Source of the DNA: Trichinella spiralis
Lineage: Eukaryota; Nematoda; Enoplea; Trichinellida; Trichinellidae
Assembly: GCA_000181795.3 (NCBI GenBank)
Contig: CM012954.1
Span: 8,805,071-8,869,070 of the forward strand
Direction of reading: 5' to 3'
Length of the DNA stretch: 64,000 nucleotides
The position numbers and the translations under genes were made by a program. Positions 13,930 through 27,767 of the stretch are shown here, piece by piece (within the stretch, counting starts at the first letter, position 1; each line of letters opens with the position of its first letter). The notes below the pieces were generated by a model. The model searched no databases. It had not been told where the DNA came from and was given only the letters and a program-made list of their open reading frames with translations.

Positions 13930-16904
13930 AACTTGTGCATAGCATAACTCAGTTCTGTTCATTTTCATTCATAGCAGTTTATGGATAGGTGGGTAATTTT
14001 TAACACAAATGACAATGAAACTTCTATTTTAATAAAATTTGTTTTTTATTCATATGAAAATCATGTACGTCTGCGTAAATGGAATACGTTTTTCCATTTA
14101 AATTTACAATGACAATTGTTTGAAGATTTTTATAGCGCTTTTTTATTCATTCAGTTTTACATTCAGTATTGCCGAAGTGCTGCTTCCGCTTATATTTTGA
14201 AATCAATTTTGTAATATTATATATAATAAGAAAGTCAGTAAATTTTTGCTGGATTTCAGTTTAAAATATCTCTGTTTCATACTTCTTTTATTATCAGTAT
14301 TATCTAGAGGCGTTAATGCTGCGTTTCACTTTTCCAGTATGCACAAAATTTGCATTTCTATTAGTTGACTGTAGACAGTTTCAAATTGCAAAGGAATTTT
14401 TTACAGCAAGCATTCGAACAATCGCAACGTCAACGAAAAAAACAACTTCTTTTTCCTAATTATAAGATGGAATAATTTTTAAAATTTCCAATAAATGCCT
14501 CTCTGATCGACCATGATTACACATGGCTGGTGGGGTATTTTTGAAGCGTGGATATTTTAAATAAATATTCTGAAACTCTGAAACTTACACAACATCTACA
14601 ACAGAATTGTTTAACAATTATAAGCATTTGACATCAGCAGCTGTTACGTATTTGACTATGCGTCTGTAAATTAGTCTGATAAAACATTTTGTGTAAAAAA
14701 GTATACTGAATTGTCAATATTTTATGTTTTATACCTAGTGTGCATTGCATTTGCCAGCGTCAGTTGAATTTTGATTGATTTTTATCAACAGAATAAATAA
14801 TCTTTTGGTCTCGTTGCAATTGCTCCTCAAACTTTCAAAAACTGCACACTGCATTTTCATGTAAATTTCTAAGCTGATTATTTACTTTGAACAGATTTTA
14901 AAAGTTTCGGAAAAAGAAAACTTTCACTTTAAATAGTGTTTTATCCCAAACCAAGTGCACAGCATGCAACAGCAAGTGTTTGTTTTTCTGTAGTTTGCTT
15001 CCTCTGCTCCCTAAAAGAAAAAAATAAAATAAATAAATAGACACTGGAGAAAATAAGCTATTCGAAAGATGCTTCAGTTCCCTGGAAAGGTGTGTTCTAT
15101 TGATTTCGCCAGTCTGACTGAGTAGAGTTGAAAAAAGCATTTGACATGCGGACAATGACAGGAGCTTTATGGTTGGGTGATTTGCTCATTTCCCACGGCT
15201 CGTAACTCCTGGGAGCGTGGTAGGCAAAAAAATTGCAAAAAACTGCATCACTTCAGCTAGACAATACGACCATGACAGCTTTCACAACGTTTGCTGTGTT
15301 ACGGTTATGTATGATAAATAGAAGTTATAGAATCGACCTTTAAGCAATTTGTTGCTTGCTAAGTTATACGCAAGTAAACGACGCCAAACTGTCTGCTACT
15401 AGAACTGCTACTGACTGATTCACGGAAAGTTCGTGGGCGTTGTCTAAACAGTGAAGAAGGAAACAAGCATTGACAACAATGTCCGTTTATAGAATGAATT
15501 TCTCTCTTTTTTTTTTTTTTGAAATTTTCATTTCATTTCATCTCAACATTTACATCTCACCAACTTTTTATATTGTTGTTCATTTTTTCCGAGTTCGTTT
15601 TCTCGTATGAGAAAGCATGCTTTCCTTAAACATTTTTGATGCTTCATGTTGTGCAATAAGCAATTTTTTTTTCTTTTCTTCAAGAGAGTTTCATACTTTT
15701 ACAATTTTAACATTCCCAGTTGTGTTTAACATCGAAACTTATTCACGGAAACGACGCTTTTATTATTTATTGTATTCGAATAGTTGCAGTTGTGGGAAAG
15801 TAATTTTCTAACTACTGAACAGCGGAAGTCAATGAATAAGTTTTGCTGAAACTTTTTTCTCTTGAATCGTTTTCGTGAAATAAAACGTAGATTCTGTGAA
15901 AAGTCAAATTTGAACCTGAACGCTTGACGCCGCCCACTTTCTCTGTGTAAAACGTTTTTCTTGTCACTTTAAAATATCTTTCAAAAGGCTTGCAACTGTT
16001 CCATTTTTGCAACGTTGCACAACGTCTGCTTTGTGTAATTAGATTTTGCTTACATTCTCTAAATTTTTTCTTACATTCAATATTTGACTTTTGTAAACAA
16101 CATTTTCAGGAAAATTTTTCTTTTCTTCTCCCCTTTTCTTCACTTGAAAATAATTTGTCATCGTAATCCAATTTAAATTCAATTAATTTCATTTCTAAAG
16201 TTGTACAAGAAATTTTTACCAAATCCATAATATTTATCATCATACATTTTACAAACATTGTTTTTATCGTCAATGAAAATGTTATTTGGATTTCTTAAAA
16301 GTCATTGTTTTTCTGGATCTTAATATTTTTTTAAATGTATTTTATCTTTTTTTAAGCAGTTGGTTTAGCAGTGTTTTGATTTAATAAATAACTGAAAGCA
16401 ATGAATATCAGTTGAACAATAGATTTTTTCAAATTTCTTGCATGCATTTTTATCAAATCGAAAAGAATATTTTTACAAATTCAACACAACATTACCCCGA
16501 TTCTTCCGCATACATGAATGTAAGTAAAATTGTGTCGACAAATTTATCAACTCAATGCTCAGCTAGATTAGTTCCGTTGGTTGTTTTGAACTTATTGTAC
16601 AATTTTTTTCATTCATAATATCCTCCAATTGCTTTTCGAAAGTAGGAAAAAAGCTGGCCATAAGATGTGACGATGTTTTGGTCAGTTTTACAGAAAATAA
16701 ATTTAGTTAATTTACAATGGTCACATCTGCGGTGCATTTGAATTTATCAAAATATCGCTGCTCAATTTGCTCTGCCTAGCATTTGAAAATGTTGACTTTA
16801 TGATCAATAGAGGAATGGTTATAAATTTGCATAGATAATAATTCATCTTCAATATTTCGAAGTGTTATTTAAAATGTAATTATTTGGGAAATGAAAATGG
16901 GGTC

Positions 16905-17230
16905 ATGAGCTTCTCGGCGCCGACCTTGTCAACCGTTGACCATCCGGTGTCCTGCGGTTTTGCAGACAATGGCATGGCGCAATCGGCACGGCGCCTGCAC
17001 AGTTCAAACCCTATTCACGAAGGGTCTTCTGTACAATCGTCTTAGCCCGTGTCCAACGAGGCAAGAGCGACAAGTGGACGATGGAATTTTTGTCCGAACA
17101 ATGAGGATAGTGCATTTTTAGCGCCTTTGGTCAAGGGTCGATTCGGTAATTATGGATTCCAGCGGCTCGTCAAGCTCCGCTGACCCTGTTCTACCGTTTC
17201 ACTAATGGTGAGAAATTAGCCACGCATTTG
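16905..17230. promoter_or_regulatory. GC-rich island in desert, candidate enhancer
   Basis: About 325 bases of near-balanced composition inside very AT-rich DNA, containing CGGCGCCG palindromic sequence and GGCGCC repeats. The open frame at 16936-17121 is short and resembles nothing. An unusually GC-rich stretch that resists AT drift suggests constraint, but the sequence does not tell whether it is an enhancer, a non-coding RNA or a gene remnant. Confidence 0.3.
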
Positions 17231-17562
17231 GCCTAGTAACAACTGACAGCGGATTAACATTTCACTGCTGTCTAATCTTCCAAAAATATCAGCTCGTCTG
17301 CGTTTCATAATATCGCTCCACCCCAGATTTTCCGCACGTAACAATGAGAAAACGCCCAATTTTTATCTTTTGTTTATTTTGCATGCATTTGTATAAATTT
17401 ATTGAAATCATTTTCATTATCTTGAATGATCACAATAATTAATGTCACACACATCACCACTTTACGCGTTCAATTATTTGAAAAACATAACAGCAGCATG
17501 TTCAAAAATCACTCATTTAGTACAAAACTGTGCGTGTGATATTTTGATTTGGTTGAACGTAG

Positions 17563-17637
17563 TAGCTTAGCGGTTAGCAAAGTGAGAAAGTTAAAACGTA
17601 ACTGAAATTGCAATTTCCGAGACTGTTGTTCGAAAGC
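17563..17637 (+). ncRNA. tRNA-like Pol III promoter (possible SINE or tRNA relic)
   Basis: TAGCTTAGCGG (17563-17573) matches the eukaryotic tRNA A-box consensus TRGCNNAGYGG at every position, and TTGTTCGAAAGC (17626-17637) resembles the B box GGTTCGANNCC. The spacing is within the range for tRNA genes and SINEs. I could not fold a complete cloverleaf with acceptor and anticodon stems, so an intact tRNA is unlikely. It could be a degenerate tRNA, a tRNA-derived SINE head or chance. Confidence 0.25.
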
Positions 17638-19010
17638 TATTTTCAGTCACATTTGTGTAAAATGTAAATTGTGGCTGTTTTTTTTCTTTGCTGTTTGCGC
17701 TGTTTGTTAGCCATTGAAGTGTTTATATTAACTGTTATGGAAATTTAGTTAAATCTAACGCTAAACTAGATGTATGCTGACCGTTTCAAGTGTTGTATAT
17801 CAAAAAATACTTTGCGCTTTCAGCTTCCCATTTTTCCCAGCAGAGCATTTCTAATATAAACGTAAATTTGACTTTGACTAAGGCTGTTTTGCTGCAGTTT
17901 TTGTTGTTTCAAATGTATTTCAGTATGTTATAAATAAATTTCATCATTTGTATGATAAACTTTGCTTCTGTACACTGGTGCATGCAAATAACAGTAGAAA
18001 GCGGTGGTGTTTTGTTTCGGTTGAGTTAAAATTTAAATTTCAGTCAAATGTTTCTGTAAAACTGATAAATGATCATCCTGAACACTGACGAAGTTTACAC
18101 ATGAAATTCGCCAAAACACGTTATCCAACTTTGAGTGTTTGTTATCCAGTAGTTAAGGTTGATTTAATCGACTTCGACTTGTTGCGCTTCTTTGTAGGAG
18201 GTTTGTAGGATAAAAATGTGGTTTCCGTAGTTGCGCTGATGATGATAGGTGTTTGATTCTTGACAACAGTTTGCGATTTCAGTGATGATCCATCCAGATG
18301 AACACGCATGATTCAGAAAAGCACGTGTCGAACGCGCTTAATTATTAAAACCTGCGTCGAGGCAAGTGTTCGTTCAAAGCATTGTTCAAACCATAGTCAG
18401 CGGTTAGAACACGCTAGTCACGTGGTGCAAAACACCGTCCAGTCTTTGTCAATATCCTGTAGTTTCCATGGATTTCTTCCATTTTGAATTTGTTGACCTG
18501 CTGGCACCACTGCCGCCTAAAGCTGACGCTGTGATTTTCTAGCGCTGGTGCACATAAGTGCAACTTTGACGCGATCATAAGCATTCTTAATTAGTCGCTT
18601 TGATCGTTGCATTTGGTGACCGTTGGCGCCTACAGTAGTAGACGTTAAAGAAAGTTTATTGAACGCCAGCAGCTCTTATTAGTGTTGAAATGACAGCCGC
18701 GTCGTCGTCATGGAATCACTTGCCTGTCAAATTGTTGTTCAGCTTTATACCTGTAAATCAAAACAGTGCCAAAAATTGAACTGAAATTTCCGGCCGAATG
18801 TAGTGAAGTGAGAGCTTGCCGCTGCCGCCGTTCAGCCTGCTGTTCATTAGCATGCGTTACTGAAGGGCCTGTTGCTTGCTGAGATTAATTAGAAAACAGC
18901 CGCTGACCCGTGTTGACTTGATCTCATTAGTTTGCTTGTCCTAGCTATCCGCTTTTCCGCATCCGCGCTCCGTTCGTTGTCGTCAAATGTGCACCTGGCC
19001 TGCTTTCGTA

Positions 19011-19035
19011 ATCATCATCATCATCATCATCATCA
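19011..19035. repeat. (ATC)n microsatellite
   Basis: About eight ATC units, uninterrupted, in the GC-richer desert segment. Confidence 0.9.
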
Positions 19036-19060
19036 CAGCTAATTTGAATAGTCCTCTAGC

Positions 19061-19087
19061 TTCTGTTCTGTTCTGTTCTGTTCTGTT
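19061..19087. repeat. (TTCTG)n pentanucleotide repeat
   Basis: Five tandem TTCTG units and a partial sixth, 25 bases beyond the ATC microsatellite. Confidence 0.9.
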
Positions 19088-22000
19088 CCCCAACTGACCC
19101 GCCCGCCTAGAATTTGTTTTGATTTTTAATAATTTTACAATTAAGCTATTTAATTTAATTTTATTCTATCTATTACATGAATTTAATTCATCACTCAAAT
19201 TTGTCCGCATTTCTATTCGAAATGCGTAAAATTCATTTTTTGTTACTTAGTAATTAACGCAGCAATGATAATAATTTAAAAAAAATTATTTTTTTTTCTA
19301 AAAATTAAGCTATTGTTTTAAATTTAACTTATCTATAACTCATTATTTGTGAATTTTTTAAATTGACTCATTATCTGTTATTATTTTTCAATTTATGTAG
19401 CTCATTGTTGAATTTTTAGTTTTATTTTCTGATTTTATCATTGATTTAATTTAGTGGTTTTATTTTTAAATAGATGTGTTGTGTGAAGTTCAGTGCAGCA
19501 GCAGCTTATTCTCAAATTTAGCTTCATTTAATTTAGCTTCATGTTAATTGAATTCTGCTTTCAGTTTTCTTTTTTCCTCTGTATACATCATTCAATTTGA
19601 TATTCTTTCATTTTAATTTCTGCTTTTTTCAAAAAAAAGAATACTTCGTGAATATCATTTTTTTAAAAAAGAGAAAAAAAAGGAGAATTTACTGTAGAGT
19701 AGATAGATATATGACGATGTATGCATAGGGAAAGAGAGAAAAAAAAGAAACAGTTTCAGCATGATCAGCCTGCTCGTTCCAGTCACAGGCTTAATGATGC
19801 TGTATTTAAAGTAAAGTTAAAATGAAAAAATTAAATTAAAAAAGTTTTCAAAAGCTACGATAATAGAAAAGTTTGAGGAAGTGCAACAGAAGTGTTTCAT
19901 TTATTTCACAATTGCCGTTTAACTGTGAATTGTGCAACCAAGCGTATTATAATTCAAGAAACGGCAAAGCAAACCCACGTTTCCCATGCTCATACTTTTG
20001 CTGGAAAACATCAACAAATGTGATGAATAGACTAGTCTGTGTATCTCATGTATTTTGGTTTTTTGAAAAACAGAAATTTTTGAAAATCATCGAAATTTTT
20101 TCTCTATTTTTTGATAAGTTTCTATATATGTATATTTTTTTTCCGTGAGCAATGTTTATGTGAGAAATTTTACACGTCTTTTTTTATATTATAAGTGTGA
20201 GAGCATGGTGAATTAATATAACCAACAACATTGTATTGAAAAGTACATATTAATTTCTCGCTTTCTACCTCCTCACGCCTATATTTCTCTTCCCGCCCCA
20301 CCCCCTATCCCTCTCCCTCTCTCTGCGATTTTGTTTGTAATTTTTTTTTGAATATCTTAATTCAGTATTACATAGTTTCTGTTAATTTATAAATAAATTT
20401 TCAATTTAAATTTATTTATTTATTGTGAAAGTTTATTATGCATTAATTATGCAAGGCCAGACCATTCCAATGGGAATATTCTTATTTCACTTTTGTCAGT
20501 AATATTGTAAAATTTATACTGCGGCATAAAAATATAGAAAAGCAAAGTTATTTCTTAAAGTTATACTTCAGTATGTACATGGGTATTTTGGAGCATGCTA
20601 TCTGTGACCGCGCAAATGAAATATTGAAACTGACCAATGTCCTTATCCAGATATAACCTGTAAAACTTGCATTAAAGTACCAGTGATCCATTAGTCACTT
20701 TATTGACAATCATGCAGTCAGGGAAATCAAAGGCTATTTTTTCCTTCGTTGCTTTCTGGTAGATGGCCGTCATTAAGTGACGATTAGGGCGTGATCATGT
20801 TGTCGACATCATTTTCATGCCAGGACGGCCTTCGCGTTGCTTTTGTTTGCTGTCCAATTCACGGCTGCTTTCAGCTGAAAGGTATACTGTAACTATAGTG
20901 GTGTAGGCTGATTGTGCATTTAGGCTAGCCTGAGCGTGTCTGCAAATGCATGTCCATTAGGCACGACGCTTTCAATAGGTTTAAGATTCCAAGAAATGGG
21001 CGCTGGTAGACATCTGCTGCTAGAACGACCTAATTTTCCCTCTTTCAAGGCAACTTAAACACACAATCCATACCACTACGTTCAATATGATTATGTTGTT
21101 TTGTATTGCTATTGAAAGTCTATTATAAGGCAATTGATATTTTGTACTCTACATCTCACTTTGTCCTTAATCTTGACTAGTCTACTTTCTTACCTGGTTT
21201 GATATGAATTGTTTTTCAATGTGAAATATCACTGTGAAATTTCAACATAGTAAAACAATATTCCACTTAAATTAATCATAATCAATAAAAAACATAAACG
21301 TTTACAATCAAATGTAATAGTGATGGTCTAATAATTGTAAAATAATAAACTTCAAACAGCTAGGATTGCAAATTTATATTTCAGCTTTATAATTTTTATG
21401 GACTATTTAATTTCAAATATCGTTAAATGATCATTTGTTCATTTTCACTACTTAGGCAGATTTTCAGGAGGAAAATGTTGTCATTGAACAACGGCAGTTT
21501 GTAGTTAAATTTTAATAAATATACTTTTATTGATAGTTTGTTTAGAAATTGAACGAACATTTTTTACGTGAAAAATAAATTTAAATAAATGTAAACTTTA
21601 GCTAGGATGTAAAATCAAACGTGATTTTGAATGTTCATTATTGTCAGCCAGAACTGACTGACATGTGGTCACTTTGTTCGAAATAAAACTCTGCAGTTAA
21701 AATAAACTTAACAGCCAAGTTTTAACAAAATACAAATAATGGACTGTAGTGGGGCCAGCCGTCTTATTGATTGATAAAAAACAAGAAGTATTATTATTGG
21801 CTCTGTGAGCAATATTGATTTTAAAGTAGTAAATTCATCTTTGTAACGAGGAGGAAAATTTCATTTTGATTATAATCCTCCTTTTGCTATACAAGTCGCT
21901 TTGCAGTCAGTATCGAATTTTTATCCAATTAAACCCCACTACCTACCGTCTGCAAATATTGAAAGGAACTTTTAGTAACTTTCCATTGTATTCAACCGCG

Positions 22001-25000
22001 CACAAATGGACAAAGCGGATCAACAATATCTATTGTCAAGTTGAAGAAAAAACATACTGCTAGCAGTGAAGTAATGAACGTTGCTGATATTCGGAGAGAT
22101 TACCTTTCGTGCTAATTTTTAAACATTGTTTAAAGTTTAAGAATTATAAAAACTGATCTTTTATGCAAACACAATAACGGGACACATTATTTATCAGTTA
22201 ATGCACCAATTAGCTTGTTAAAATTTTCCAAGCATGTATGATCATTTTGTTCTACTCAAATGAGAATTTTTCAAAAATTATTTTACCATCAAAGATATCC
22301 TATTTTTGTTCTATATTGTGTCAAATGTAAAATAAAAAATAGAAATATAATGGAACTTTTTGCCAGAGTAAAGTAGCGACCAGTAGTGAAATAAAACAAA
22401 ATAAAATGTTTCTACAAATAAAGCAGTCTCGTCCCACAGGGTGAGAACCAACACAACTGCATCCTGTTGTCCCGGAAAGAAAGCGAAGCATGACTGTAAA
22501 TATTTACAATGTGAGAGTGTACCCCCGCTGGTGACACGCGACAACTCTAGTCAAAAGAAATCTGGGAATTCATCCACTTCCGTTTAGTAAAACTTTTCAC
22601 AACTGCCTCATTCACACTTTTACAGTATACTACGCTGTATTTTCTTATTTACAAAAAGAAATATAATGATAGCGTGAAAATTATTGTTGATTGATATCCA
22701 TCAGATGATCCGATGAGTTAGAAGATGAATTTACCCAAGAGCTGCTTAATAGTGTTCAGCAATTTTTTGGAATTAAAAGAAAATATTGTTTAAAATGATC
22801 CTTTTTTAATGCTTACTAAAATTGCAATTATAAAACACATTTATCATACAATTCTAAACAGTATGTGAATCATTCATTAATCACTTAAAAAACAAATAAT
22901 GTAAACATTCAGCATGATTGACTTTATTGTGAATAATTTTCATTATATTCATAATTTAAATAAAAAGGAAATGATATTTATTGTTGTAAGTGTCAAGTTA
23001 AGTGTAAATTTTACCGCTGTTAACGTGGAGTTTTATGTTTTATGCAAAGGAAATTTATGCAAGCAAAAAGTAATGAACTGGGTGGGCAGTGCATCATTTT
23101 TTACTTGGTCAACTTTGAGTTATTCAGTCTAGTTATTACAAGCAGTGCAACCAAAGGCGTGCATAAAAATGCAGATGCAGTTCTGTTTTTTTTATTAAAA
23201 TATGATTGACTATTCTATTATTCATTAGTTACTGTAATAATTAATTTGTCTTGCAATTTTGTTAACGTCTAAGTGAAATTATATGCCATCTCATGCCCGG
23301 CTCTTTTAGTAAATATCAACAGAAATGCGCGTAAATTTTGGTATATATTGGGAGCGAACTTGAAGAAATTACAATTGCTATTATATTTGCTACTTACATT
23401 CGATATAAAATGACGCCAATCATGATCAGATCAATTTGTCGCCATTGTGTGCCTTCTACACAAACGGCTGTCAACTCAGCCGTGACAGTTTGTCGCTTTA
23501 AATGTTTAAAAGCTATTATAATATTCCTATTTCAATGATAATTCTAGCGATCAATTGTGACCTAGCATTTTACCAATTCAAGCAACCAAGCTGCATTTTA
23601 CGGCCTCCATTTTTATCATTAATTTACAACTCTTATCAAGAAAGCATTTTATATTTTATTTTGAGCTTTCTGATAAATAAATATTAAAAAATCTTAGCTT
23701 TATCATTTCATTTATTCACAGAGCATTTACTGGACAGAGGATGTTTTGTCAGTTGATAAAATACATGCTGTTGTATGACGTCTTATGTAAATTTAAGACA
23801 CATACTGATTGTGGGATATTTTATAATAAAATTAAAGCCATAAATAGAATGAAAATCAAAGAAAGCTGTAAAAAATATTAAAGGACTATTGCAGTTGTGT
23901 AAGAATTTTTATATAAATGATCAAAAGTATTTATTTGTACAAAGTGAGCTGCGAATTACTTAAATAATTTTAGATTTTTCTTCATTCATTTCGAATTAAA
24001 TTTACCACTTCAATCAACTCAGCTTCTAAATTTTTTTACTCCATATTGCTATTGAATTCAGTTGTAGTGCAGTTCATAATTTAGATTCTTTACTTTTGCT
24101 GAATTTACATTTATTGCTCAAAATTATTATTTCAGCAGCATAAGCAAAAGTAAATCAGAGAAACTTTTTAACAATTGCTCTATTTATTTTCAATTGCAAT
24201 GTTCTCTGTTGGCCCAAGAACGAACAGTGCGATATATATATATATAAGGGTATCCAGCATGAATATGGTGCTTTTTTTCTTGTTTCTCATATAAATAGAT
24301 CTTTGCAGAATCATGTTGCAGATCATGCAGTGAAACATGATTCAGCAGAGGTGCAGTGACACGCCAACAGCAATGGCGTATTTTCTGTTTTAATGTTTTC
24401 CTGGAATACCCCGCATTCTGATTTTTATTGCTGGTGTAAGCAGTTGCTCATATTCAGCATTGAAATGCTTCAAATAAAAATATTATTCCCACATATAAAA
24501 CAGATACCCCAGTTTAGCGATAGGTTTCCGGAAATTTGATACTGATTATGTAAACAAATGAAGATAACATAAAGTGTTCTTATGAAGTTATGAAGCATCT
24601 TAATCCATCATCAAAGATTTCTGTGATCAGTGATCAGCGTTTCAGTATTCGCTTCTGCTAAACCTTTAGATTCTCTAGGCAAATATAATTGACCTCATTA
24701 TTTTTATGCCGTCTCATTCTGCATAGTTCACAAAAATTCGCTGAAGAATAATGCTTTCTTCAACGCATACGGTTGAATTGAACATTTTGGATAGATTCTT
24801 ATCTTAGCAGTGCCCTCACTTCAGTTTATAGAATGCTTAAGTAAATACGGAAAATATAGTTTGCATGCTTTGATGGAATATTGTATTAAAGACATACTGT
24901 ATTAGATTAAAATGCACATCCATATAAGCTAAAAAGTGAAAATATGCTCAGCAAGTGCACATTTAATTAGCAATGCGTTTTTTGTTTAAGTTAATTTGTT

Positions 25001-26029
25001 ATTATTTATTATTTTAGTTTCTTAGTCATGTATCATATATTTTGAATTTCTTATTAAAGAATTGAAAATAGAACAAACCGCAAAATTGGCCTACTGCTAA
25101 TTATTGATGAGAGTGTTCGTTGTAAATGAATCTTACCATAGAATAAGAAACTTGAAAAACAGAAAACGTTTCATTCTGTTCAATTCAATTATATAGTAGA
25201 TTTGTTAGTGAGATTTACCGCTGTAAAATGGACAGTTTGAAAATCAGTACACCACTTTAACAGTTCGCAAAGTTATCAGCGCATCATTCGCAACTTAGCA
25301 CTGTAAAATATAACTTTCTACTTAAAAGTTTTATGAAATTAGTTGTAAATTGTGTAAAGTGAAATATAAAAGCGACCAGTTGTGTGAGGTGCTGTTCAGA
25401 TGCATTTATGGATGTGCGTTGAGCTTGTCAATAAACAGAGTTCACTTGATTAGGGTCACTATACATGGCGGAACCGATTTTGCTCAACAAGCAGTGCACA
25501 GTTGCTGAACGGAAAATTTAATATCCACGCATCATTGACTCGCTTAATTCACGCTGATTTGATTGATCAAATTTGTTCCTATTGGAAAATATCCTATTAT
25601 CGTAATGAAATTTTCTTCAACAAAGCGCATATTGCAGCAATAGCAAGCTGTTGAGTGCCACACGTCTAGCTAAGTAAATTAGTCAAATATGTGAACATCA
25701 GAGGACACTGCATGAATTCAGATAATGAAATATTTTCAACTTTTCATAGAAAAGCTACAATAAATAATACGGAAAATTTCGATATCATTGTCAAATATCA
25801 AAAAAAATGAGAACATTTAGACAATACTGCCCAGGTTGGATTAGGTTTAAATGCAGCTACAAAAATTAATTTTGATTTATTAAATTAATTAATAAACTAC
25901 ACGAATATATATATATATATATTTAAAAAAGGGAACACTGTGACATTCTCCAAATCAGGTTAAAGCAACTCACAAACAATGCAAATCTAAAAAATATTAA
26001 CAAAGACCGACGCAAATTAGATCAAAGAC

Positions 26030-27440
<1,411 letters not shown>

Positions 27441-27767
27441 CATGACGGGCTGAATTTTAGGAATTACAAAANNNNNNNNNNCAGGATAGACACTCAGGTA
27501 TAATAAATGTTGACAGCTACAGATTTAGAAATCAATTCTACTGGTCGAATAAATGAAATAAACTAATAGGAAACTAATAAATGGAAGATTTTATGGGCAT
27601 TTCAAACCGTCCTTAAACAATTTCTATAAATTTATTCCAAATGGACGAAAAATGCAGAAAAATCGTCTTGCCCAAAACAAAGAAATATTGCACAAGACTT
27701 CGCCATTTCAACGAATATCTCACGATAATGCAAAGAACGTTTCCTATATCAAAATTCAGCTATCCTG
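27441..27767. other. Spacer of inverted repeat with 10-N gap
   Basis: The centre between the two arms is unique sequence and includes ten N at 27471-27480. A palindrome centre is a usual place for an assembly break, so the true length of the spacer is unknown and part of a longer element may be missing. Confidence 0.7.

Larger units (their letters stand above)
12205..17300. other. 3' flank of SoxB and start of downstream desert
   Basis: No credible coding exon. The first kilobase probably holds the SoxB 3' UTR. From about 12600 to 13650 the DNA is GC-richer and contains a GTAG tetranucleotide run (12815-12839), a short TG run near 13018-13032 and a (TGG)n run at 13901-13929. A second GC-richer island lies at about 16900-17230. 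Such islands near Sox genes are candidates for conserved enhancers. Confidence 0.5.
17640..26029. other. Non-coding desert
   Basis: No credible exons on either strand. A GC-richer section at about 18100-19110 ends in an (ATC)n run and a (TTCTG)n run; from there to 26029 the DNA is very AT-rich apart from small patches near 20700-21050. Open frames in it lack domains, biased codons or splice partners. Confidence 0.5.

Noticed and set aside
17540-17660. Complete tRNA gene
   Set aside because: A box is good and B box partial, but acceptor and anticodon stems do not pair.
19011-19087. CRISPR-like array from regular repeats
   Set aside because: Simple tri- and pentanucleotide microsatellites without spacers, in a eukaryotic genome.
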